From the NCBI GenBank assembly GCA_044450465.1, contig JBIOJB010000030.1, forward strand, positions 1 to 28,730: a stretch of 28,730 bases of DNA. The letters run 5' to 3'. A program made the position numbers and the translations under genes. Below the pieces are notes generated by a model, which worked only from the letters and a program-made list of their open reading frames with translations, searched no databases and was not told the DNA's origin. Shown one piece after another: positions 22,940 to 28,730 of this stretch; within the stretch, counting starts at the first letter, position 1, and each line of letters opens with the position of its first letter. The DNA is from JBIOJB01 sp044450465 (GTDB lineage: Bacteria; Chloroflexota; Dormibacteria; Dormibacterales; Dormibacteraceae).

Positions 22940-25276
22940 ATGAGACCATGGCGTCCGGCAGCACTCGCCGCGGCGGTAACTTTGTTGGTCGCGTTTGCGG
23001 CCAGCGGGGCCGCTGCCCAGACATCGTCTCCACTCGCTTCGAAAACTCGCGCGGTCACGGCTGCGTCCTTCGGCGCGGGCTGGTCGACCTATCACCACGA
23101 CAACGCTCGCACCGGGTATGACGCGACGGCGCCGTCGATCACCTCACCGAGCCCTTCGTCCCAATGGAACACTCCGCTCGATAGCAACGTCTATGCCGAA
23201 CCGCTGGTCTGGAACGGTCTCGTCATCGCCGCTACCGAGAACGACAGCATCTACGCGCTCAACGAGGGAACGGGGGCCATCGTCTGGCACATGGTCGTGG
23301 GCGCCAGCGTGGCCACCCACTACTGCTCTTCGGAGATCAACCCGATCGGGATTACCAGCACACCGGTGATCGACACCAGCACCAACATTGTCTACGCGGT
23401 CGGTCTGGTCGGGCCGCTGGCCACCCCGACGTATCAGATGTTCGCGGTGAACCTGGCCAACGGAAGCCCGGTCGCCGGATTCCCCGTGAACATCACACCT
23501 ACAGCACAAGGAGGCACGGTAACCCTCGATCCGAGCGTTGCCGAGGAGCGTGGGGCGCTCGGACTGGCCAACGGCCACGTGTACGTCCCGTTTGGGGGTT
23601 GGGACGGCGACTGCGGCAACTATCACCCTTGGGTCGTGAGCGTGCCGACCACAGGGGGCGCGGTTGATCACGTTTATGAACCACAGACGTCGAGCCAGCG
23701 CGAGGCGGGAATATGGGCCGCCCAAGGCATGTCGATCGACGGCTCTGGCAACATCTACGTCGCCACAGGCAACGGCGGCACCGGAAGCGGCACCCCCTGC
23801 AACAACGCTACGTACGACCATGGAGATGCGGTCGTGAAGCTCTCCAGCACGCTGGCTGAGTTGAGTTTCTTTGCGCCCACGGACTGGTGCGTGCTAAATC
23901 AGAACGACACCGACGTCGGCTCGATCGCGCCTTCGCTTCTAAACAACAACATCGTTTTCCAGAGTGGCAAGTCGGCCCAGATCTGGCTCCTGAACGCCGC
24001 CAATCTGGGCGGATTCGGCGGTCAGCAGAACTCGGCCACGGCGATCACCGGCTGCGGCAGCGGCGGCGCGGTGTTCGGGGGCGCGGCATACGTTGCGCCA
24101 GACGTCTACATCGCGTGCAACAGCTCTAACCTGCTCATGGCCTTTTCGGTGAACACCGGCACGCCGCCGCTCGGCTTCAGCGTGCACTGGAGCGCCGGCG
24201 GGTTCACGCCTGGGCCTCCGATTGTCGAGGGCGGACTGGTCTGGACACTGAACATCGGTGGGTCTGCGCTGTATGGCTACGACATGGCCGGCAGCCGGGT
24301 GGTGACGGCAAGCCTGCCGCAGGGTGTGCACCACTTCGCGACGCCGTCCGCCGACGGGGACTGGATCTTCGTTCCTCAAACCAGCAGCGTCTCCGGCTTC
24401 AGCTTCGCGACTTTTCCTCCGCCGGCATGCGGGGCCAACCCGTGCAAGATCTACACCGTCGACGCCTACGGGGGTGTCCATCCCGACGACAACAGCCCCG
24501 CGATCACCAACGAGCCGACCTTTGGCTCCCCGCTTGCCCGAGCCGGACACTCCGCACCCGGCACACCCTCAAGTGGTCTGGTCCTGGATGGCTACGGTGG
24601 ACTGCACCCATACGGTTCTCAGGCCGGCGCCACGGACTACCCCTACTACCCGGGTCATGACATCGCGCGTGATTTCGTCTTCAACGCGGCGGGCACCGGT
24701 GGCTACGAGCTCGACGGCTATGGGGGCCTCCATCCGTTCGCGATAGGTGCCAACCCGCTGCCGACGGCCGCCGGCAACTATCCCTACTTCCCGGGCCACG
24801 ACGTAGCGAAGAAGATCACGCTCCTGGCGTCGGGCACGGGCGGCTATGTGCTCGACATCTACGGCGGCATCCACCCATGGTCGGTGGCGGGAAGCCCGTT
24901 GCCGGCCGCCATCGCCGAGTACGGCTACTGGGCCGGCAACAACTTCGCGCGTGACATCTGGCTCGATCCGGCGGCCACCGGGTCCTCGGCCAGCGGCTAC
25001 GTGCTCGACCTCTACGGCGGGTTCCACCCCTTCTGGAGCGGGGGCGCCGCGGCGCCAGCGGCGATCGCTAACTACCCCTACTGGTCGGGGCGCGACCTCG
25101 CCCGAGGGCTCTGGTTCCTGCCGAGTGCCACGCCGGCCGCAGTCACGGGCTACGTGCTCGACGCCTACGGCGGCATCCATCCGCTCGCCTCGTCGGGACA
25201 GACACTGCCTAATCCGATCAGCGTGTACAGCTACTGGAACGGCCAGGACATAGCGCGAGCCCTGTTCGGCGGGTAG
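22940..25276 (+). CDS. Secreted PQQ-like beta-propeller protein with six-unit C-terminal repeat module
   Basis: 778 residues. The N-terminus has basic residues, a hydrophobic run and ASGAAAQ, a Sec signal peptide with cleavage near residue 26. Residues about 45-500 form a PQQ-like beta-propeller: repeated strands such as PLVWNGLVIAATENDSIYAL and GTGAIVWHMVVG, GSGNIYVATGNGG, and GAAYVAPDVYIACNSSN. No dehydrogenase cofactor residues or heme site are recognisable, so it is more likely structural or ligand-binding. Residues 503-778 are the six-unit module shared with the GH18 proteins, joined directly without the FnIII-like domain. Scattered cysteines (PACGANPC before the module) may form disulfides outside the cell. 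It probably acts at the surface with the polysaccharide; function is unproven. Confidence 0.85.
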   Translation: MRPWRPAALAAAVTLLVAFAASGAAAQTSSPLASKTRAVTAASFGAGWSTYHHDNARTGYDATAPSITSPSPSSQWNTPLDSNVYAEPLVWNGLVIAATENDSIYALNEGTGAIVWHMVVGASVATHYCSSEINPIGITSTPVIDTSTNIVYAVGLVGPLATPTYQMFAVNLANGSPVAGFPVNITPTAQGGTVTLDPSVAEERGALGLANGHVYVPFGGWDGDCGNYHPWVVSVPTTGGAVDHVYEPQTSSQREAGIWAAQGMSIDGSGNIYVATGNGGTGSGTPCNNATYDHGDAVVKLSSTLAELSFFAPTDWCVLNQNDTDVGSIAPSLLNNNIVFQSGKSAQIWLLNAANLGGFGGQQNSATAITGCGSGGAVFGGAAYVAPDVYIACNSSNLLMAFSVNTGTPPLGFSVHWSAGGFTPGPPIVEGGLVWTLNIGGSALYGYDMAGSRVVTASLPQGVHHFATPSADGDWIFVPQTSSVSGFSFATFPPPACGANPCKIYTVDAYGGVHPDDNSPAITNEPTFGSPLARAGHSAPGTPSSGLVLDGYGGLHPYGSQAGATDYPYYPGHDIARDFVFNAAGTGGYELDGYGGLHPFAIGANPLPTAAGNYPYFPGHDVAKKITLLASGTGGYVLDIYGGIHPWSVAGSPLPAAIAEYGYWAGNNFARDIWLDPAATGSSASGYVLDLYGGFHPFWSGGAAAPAAIANYPYWSGRDLARGLWFLPSATPAAVTGYVLDAYGGIHPLASSGQTLPNPISVYSYWNGQDIARALFGG
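24446..25273 (+). repeat. Six-unit YGGIHPF repeat module, copy 3 (protein repeat)
   Basis: Units start at 24446, 24575, 24701, 24842, 24995 and 25148, with lengths 43, 42, 47, 51, 51 and 42 residues. Units 3 to 6 have exactly the lengths found in the GH18 proteins, and the same position-specific strings recur (DVAKKITLL in unit 3, GGFHPFW in unit 5, DIARALFG at the end). The host domain is unrelated, so the module has moved as one block. Confidence 0.9.
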
Positions 25277-25287
25277 TAGAAGCCGAC

Positions 25288-26508
25288 CTAGGGGGCTGCG
25301 CTTGCCGTCCTTGCCCTGACAGCATCCTTATCGGACGCTGCCCACTGCCGGCCCGCCCACGTGATGCCGATCAAGGTCCAGAACAAGAGGCTCAGGTCGT
25401 TCTTGAAGTAGGGCACGTCGACCATGCCGTGGACGACGACTGCCACCAGGGCCAGAAGCACGCCGAGGTGGTACGCACGCCATCCGGCAGAACCCTGGCG
25501 CCAGCCACGCCAGGACGCCTGAAACCCGACGACCATGATCCATGTGAAAGCGATCAGGCCTAGCAGGCCGGTTTCGACCCAGAAGTTGAGCACGATATTG
25601 TGCGGATCAATGAAATTCGCAAGGGTGTGGAAGTGCGTGTAGTAAGGGGCGGCCATCTGCTGAAAGCCGGAGAGGCCGGCGCCGAAGAGCGGACGGTGTT
25701 CGATGAGCTTGATGGCAGCGGTCCAGAGGTCGAGCCGGCTCTGGATCGTGTTGCCGTACACGTTCTGGGTCTCGATGAGGATCCGGTGCCGGATTGGTGG
25801 AATCAAGGCTAAGCCGACCAGGGCGACGACCGCGATTCCAAGCATCAGGAGGCGCCGGCGATGCAGAAGCACCGCCCCGAGCACCACCGCGGCGAGGGCG
25901 AGATAGCCTCCCCGGGAGAAGCTCAGGGCGGTGACGATCGTCCCGATGACAACGAAAGCAGCGCCGCCCCAACGTTCCTCTGGGCTGCTGCCGTAGAGAG
26001 CGAGGCTGATCGCCACTGCGACGATGGGCACAACGTAAAGGGCGACCGCATTGGCCGTCGAGTAGATGACCACCGGCGGCGTCACGGCCACGTCGTATGT
26101 GTGGTTGATCAGTCCGGACAGGACGACGAACGAATTCGCGAGGCCCGCCACGGTGGCGCTGGCGGCGAACCCGGCAGCCACCAGCGCTGCCCGGCGCGGC
26201 GTCCGAACGACGTTGGTCAAGACCAGTGCGAATGCGATCGGTTCGAGGATGTAGGCCCGATACAAGCCGAGCCCCGCTGTGCGACTTGGCGCCGCGACGA
26301 CCGCGATCGCGCCAGCGACGATGAACAGCAGAACCGGCAACACGAACGGACTGCGCCACACGATCGGCTCGCGAGCTCGAAACAACTCGACCACAAAGAA
26401 CGCCAACGAAATCCAGATGGCGTTTTCGAGCAGAGTGGTCGGATAGAAGGCAATGTGCCATCGCAGAACGTATGCGGGCGCCAGCGCGCAGGTAAGCGCG
26501 CACGCCAA
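25288..26508 (-). CDS. O-antigen ligase/polymerase family membrane protein
   Basis: 406 residues with about 11 hydrophobic segments. The large outer loop has SRLDLWTAAIKLIEHRPLFGAGLSGF, then DPHNIVLNFWVETGLLGLIAF, the classic O-antigen ligase pattern (R-x-x-x-W, H-P-x-x-G-x-G, H-N...E-x-G-x-x-G). Members transfer or polymerise undecaprenyl-linked glycans on the outer face. It follows the priming sugar transferase by 55 bases on the same strand, so it is probably co-transcribed. The start shown is TTG 26508, the only usual start codon I find before the first helix, and it has no Shine-Dalgarno; the frame stays open upstream, so the true start is uncertain. Its 3' end faces the propeller gene with 11 bases between. 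Confidence 0.88.
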   Translation of the reverse strand: MACALTCALAPAYVLRWHIAFYPTTLLENAIWISLAFFVVELFRAREPIVWRSPFVLPVLLFIVAGAIAVVAAPSRTAGLGLYRAYILEPIAFALVLTNVVRTPRRAALVAAGFAASATVAGLANSFVVLSGLINHTYDVAVTPPVVIYSTANAVALYVVPIVAVAISLALYGSSPEERWGGAAFVVIGTIVTALSFSRGGYLALAAVVLGAVLLHRRRLLMLGIAVVALVGLALIPPIRHRILIETQNVYGNTIQSRLDLWTAAIKLIEHRPLFGAGLSGFQQMAAPYYTHFHTLANFIDPHNIVLNFWVETGLLGLIAFTWIMVVGFQASWRGWRQGSAGWRAYHLGVLLALVAVVVHGMVDVPYFKNDLSLLFWTLIGITWAGRQWAASDKDAVRARTASAAP

Positions 26509-26563
26509 AGTCGTCAGTCGATAGGGCGACTCGTGAAGGGCAGTGGTACCTGTAAGCGCGGAC

Positions 26564-28060
26564 TTAGTAAGCGTGGCGCTGGAAGAAGAGACGGAGCGCG
26601 GTCAGCATGATGATCTTGATGTCGAGCACCAGCGACCAGTTCTCAATGTAGTAGACATCGTAAACCGTGCGGTCGACGATCGGCGCCGCGCCCCTGAGGT
26701 CGTTGACCTCTGCCCAGCCCGTCAACCCGGGTCGCACCTGCTGGCGTTCCAGGTATCTCGGCACTTCTACGCTGTATTGCTCGTCGAAGAATGTCGGCTG
26801 CGGACGCGGACCGACCAGGCTCATATCGCCCTTCAGCACGTTCCACAACTGCGGAAGCTCATCGATGCTGACCTTGCGCATGAAGCGGCCGAACGGCGTG
26901 GTGCGTGGGTCGCCGGGAAGCGCGACTTTCGGCCCAGCCGCCTCGGCATCGGGGATCATGGTCCGGAACTTGTAGACGACAAATGGCCGCCGGCGCTTGC
27001 CAATCCGCTCTTGCTTGAAGAGCACCGGCCCGTTGGGGGAGGTGGTCTTGATGATCAGGGCAACCAGGAGCATGGGCAGCGCGAGGATCACCAAGGCGAT
27101 CGCGCTGATCACGATGTCGATGGCTCGCTTCACCATCGAATTCACCCCTGTGAGCCGGCTGTGGCGGACGCCCACCAGCGGCAGGCCATCGAGTGAGTTC
27201 ACCTCGGTGCGCGTGCTCATGATGTCGAGCAGGTCCGGTATCACCTTGAACTCGAGCTGCTGATCCTCGCACTGCTTGATCAGGTGAACGACGCGACCAC
27301 GGTCGTGATCTGCCATCGCGATGAAGACCTGGTCGGCACCGAGCTCGCGAGCCTTGGATGGCAAGTCATCCACGCGACCGACGACCGGGATACCCGCGAA
27401 TTGAGATCCGACGAGACGAGTGTCGTCAAGGACCCCGCGGACCTGGAAGCCATATTGGGGAAACATCGCCATCCGGCGCACGAGCATCTCGCTGCCGGCC
27501 CCGGTCCCCACCAGGAGCACCTTTTCGGTGCCGATGCCCTGCCGCCGAAGCCGCGTCTCGTATTGGCGAAGGAAGTACCTCTCCGCCGTCATGAGAATTG
27601 CCGCGAGCAGGACGGCATAGGTGATGGTCAAACGTGAATAGTCAGCGCCCAGGTTGCCCAACGAGATGGCCGCCAGAGCCAGCACGGCGGCGAGGCCGAC
27701 GCCACTGTAGAGGCCGAGCAGCAGGTCCATCAACGTCCGGCCGCGCCACGATCGGTACTGCTGGTTGATGGCGAGGGAGATGAGGGTGATCGCGATCGCC
27801 GCCGGAATCGCGGGTATGTAAGGCGCGAAGGGCAGCGCGGCGCCCGCGGCGCGCCGCAGAGGGTCGAGGTTGACGTAGTACCAATAAGAAGCCAGGATCG
27901 AGGCGGCAACGATCACCGCATCGCCGGCCAACAAAGCCAGCGGCAGCCAATCAGGACCAAGCATCACGAGCCGGCTGGTGCGCTGGCCGGCTTGGGCCGG
28001 CGGCGGGATCTCGTCCGGTGTGGCGGGAGCAGCCGTCTGGATCGGCCCTCGACGTGCCAT
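26564..28060 (-). CDS. Initiating sugar transferase, WcaJ-type polyprenyl glycosylphosphotransferase
   Basis: 498 residues with the standard layout. Four or five N-terminal helices (about 36-165) are followed by a Rossmann-like domain with LLVGTGAGSEMLVRRM and VRGVLDDTRLVG. A re-entrant membrane helix lies in SMVKRAIDIVISAIALVILA (from about 307). The catalytic bacterial sugar-transferase domain has FKQERIGKRRRPFVVYKFRTM, DELPQLWNVLKGDMSLVGPRP (about 399-419) and RPGLTGWAEV (about 442). The family moves a sugar-1-phosphate from UDP-sugar to undecaprenyl phosphate, committing the carrier to polysaccharide synthesis. It is divergent from folE and precedes the ligase-like gene. Glucose or galactose is the common substrate, but it cannot be read here. 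Confidence 0.95.
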   Translation of the reverse strand: MARRGPIQTAAPATPDEIPPPAQAGQRTSRLVMLGPDWLPLALLAGDAVIVAASILASYWYYVNLDPLRRAAGAALPFAPYIPAIPAAIAITLISLAINQQYRSWRGRTLMDLLLGLYSGVGLAAVLALAAISLGNLGADYSRLTITYAVLLAAILMTAERYFLRQYETRLRRQGIGTEKVLLVGTGAGSEMLVRRMAMFPQYGFQVRGVLDDTRLVGSQFAGIPVVGRVDDLPSKARELGADQVFIAMADHDRGRVVHLIKQCEDQQLEFKVIPDLLDIMSTRTEVNSLDGLPLVGVRHSRLTGVNSMVKRAIDIVISAIALVILALPMLLVALIIKTTSPNGPVLFKQERIGKRRRPFVVYKFRTMIPDAEAAGPKVALPGDPRTTPFGRFMRKVSIDELPQLWNVLKGDMSLVGPRPQPTFFDEQYSVEVPRYLERQQVRPGLTGWAEVNDLRGAAPIVDRTVYDVYYIENWSLVLDIKIIMLTALRLFFQRHAY

Positions 28061-28062
28061 CG

Positions 28063-28075
28063 GCTAAAGGTTAGC
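28063..28075 (-). promoter_or_regulatory. Putative -10 (TAACCT) overlapped by inverted repeat, upstream of the sugar transferase
   Basis: On the minus strand TAACCT (28073-28068) lies seven bases before ATG 28060, another near-leaderless arrangement. The inverted repeat GCTAA-AGG-TTAGC (28063-28075) covers it and could be an operator. The arms are only five bases, so chance is possible. Confidence 0.4.
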
Positions 28076-28103
28076 GTTCGGAATGGAAGTTTCGGTGGCG
28101 ACG

Positions 28104-28138
28104 TACATTGAAGCGAAGCCATAACCAAGCTCAAGGAG
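28104..28138 (+). promoter_or_regulatory. Putative -10 (TACATT) and strong Shine-Dalgarno (AAGGAG) of folE
   Basis: TACATT (28104-28109) fits the -10 pattern. AAGGAG (28133-28138) lies six bases before ATG 28145 and fixes the start. Unlike several polysaccharide genes nearby, folE would have a leader of about 29 bases. Confidence 0.55.
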
Positions 28139-28144
28139 ACGACC

Positions 28145-28730
28145 ATGTCGACGCTCGCCTTTGACCCCGAAGAGACAACGCATTGGGAGACGACCCGGCC
28201 GCGAACGGTCGAACCCGTTCAATGGAAGAAGTTCGAGGGCTACGCCGCTGAGATCTTCCAGGCCTTCGGGATGGATCTGAACACGCCCGGCACCAAGTCC
28301 ACGCCCACCCGGTTCCTCCGCGCGCTTTTCGACGCCACCAATGGATATGAGGGCGATCCCAAGCTGCTCACCGCCTTTCCGACCGAGTGTCGCGGCGGCC
28401 CCGACTGCAGCATCAGCCAGGTCATCGAGGGCCCGATCGAGTTCTTCTCGCTGTGCGAGCACCACGCCCTGCCCTTCCACGGCCACGCCTACATCGGCTA
28501 CATCGCGCATGAGGAGATCATCGGCATCTCCAAGCTGACGCGCCTGGTGCGCGTGTTCGCTCGGCGGTTCACCGTCCAGGAGCGGATCGGCGTTGAAATC
28601 GCGGACGAGCTGGTGCGCGTGCTCCAGCCTCACGGCGTCGCGGTGCACCTCAACGCCATGCACCTCTGCACTCAGATGCGAGGAGTTCGCGAGGGCCACT
28701 CGCGCACCTTGACGTCATTCTGGCGCGGCA
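28145..28730 (+). CDS. folE: GTP cyclohydrolase I (3' partial)
   Basis: 195 residues are visible and the frame is still open at the right edge. FFSLCEHHALPFHGHAYIGY is the family signature, with Zn ligands Cys104 and His107. IGISKLTRLVRVFARRFTVQERIG forms the conserved helix and QERL-type loop. NAMHLCTQMRGVREGHSRT supplies the third Zn ligand, Cys175, and substrate residues. The enzyme converts GTP to 7,8-dihydroneopterin triphosphate and formate in the cytoplasm, the first step of folate or pterin synthesis. The N-terminal region is short, and its NTPGTKSTPTRFLRAL segment replaces the usual 'TPxRVAxMY' helix start. At most a few residues seem to be missing at the C-terminus. It is unrelated to the polysaccharide locus and marks its probable right end. 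Confidence 0.95.
   Translation, partial: MSTLAFDPEETTHWETTRPRTVEPVQWKKFEGYAAEIFQAFGMDLNTPGTKSTPTRFLRALFDATNGYEGDPKLLTAFPTECRGGPDCSISQVIEGPIEFFSLCEHHALPFHGHAYIGYIAHEEIIGISKLTRLVRVFARRFTVQERIGVEIADELVRVLQPHGVAVHLNAMHLCTQMRGVREGHSRTLTSFWRG

Noticed and set aside
22940..24445. PQQ-dependent alcohol or glucose dehydrogenase
   Set aside because: The propeller repeats are PQQ-like, but I could not find the usual quinoprotein active-site or heme motifs, so only the fold is claimed.
28064..28699. 211-codon minus-strand ORF opposite folE
   Set aside because: folE is unmistakable on the plus strand, with all zinc ligands and a strong Shine-Dalgarno; the minus frame has no features.
1..28730. CRISPR array, tRNA/rRNA gene, insertion sequence or phage attachment site
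   Set aside because: I found no regularly spaced direct repeats, no tRNA cloverleaf or rRNA-like sequence, and no transposase or integrase motifs. The recurring DNA similarity is explained by the protein repeat modules.

Overview
The window is a G+C-rich chromosomal segment with strong G/C preference at third codon positions, GTG and TTG starts, and many 4-base ATGA/GTGA/TTGA gene overlaps. It carries one large surface-polysaccharide (exopolysaccharide, capsule or glycolipid) biosynthesis locus. No outer-membrane export genes (Wza type) are present. The secreted GH18-like proteins resemble the YaaH/SleL branch, and several genes seem to start at, or just after, a -10 element (leaderless style). 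Together these suggest a monoderm, soil-type terrabacterium such as an Actinomycetota or Chloroflexota/Dormibacterota relative. This placement is inference; no marker gene fixes it.

Layout. 2-4552 (+): two tandem paralogous secreted GH18-like proteins, the first truncated by the window edge. Each ends in a six-unit repeat module. 4554-11264 (-): a six-gene block, in transcription order an O-antigen polymerase/ligase-like protein, a GT4, a WecG/TagA GT26, a second GT4, a polytopic GT-C-like membrane protein and a DPM1-like GT2. 11388-19515 (+): the divergent arm, with a Wzx-type flippase, a SAM methyltransferase, three GT2 enzymes, an FkbM methyltransferase, a GT-C/GT87-like membrane protein and a GT4. 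19500-21224 (-): another large GT-C-like membrane protein. 21247-25276 (+): a Nudix hydrolase, an NAD-dependent sugar-nucleotide epimerase, and a secreted PQQ-like beta-propeller protein with the same six-unit C-terminal module as the GH18 proteins. 25288-28060 (-): a WcaJ-type initiating sugar transferase followed by a second O-antigen ligase-like protein. 28145-28730 (+): folE (GTP cyclohydrolase I), cut by the right edge, where the locus probably ends.

How the genes could work together. The sugar transferase primes undecaprenyl phosphate. Cytoplasmic GT4, GT2 and GT26 enzymes extend the repeat unit, and two methyltransferases may decorate it. The flippase exports it, and the two polymerase/ligase-like proteins polymerise or transfer it. 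Two DPM1-like GT2 enzymes could make polyprenyl-phosphate sugars for three GT-C-like membrane proteins acting on the outer face. The secreted GH18 proteins and the propeller protein sit on either side of the locus and share one C-terminal module, so they may bind or remodel the polymer.

The most unusual element is that shared module. It has six units per protein, with unit lengths of 44/43/47/51/51/42, 44/43/47/51/51/42 and 43/42/47/51/51/42 residues. An invariant Asp...Gly-Gly-x-His signature appears in all 18 units. The module looks like a closed six-bladed ring inherited as a block and attached to two unrelated catalytic or scaffold domains. No gene-free stretch exceeds 125 bases, and I see no tRNA, rRNA, CRISPR array, insertion sequence or phage gene.
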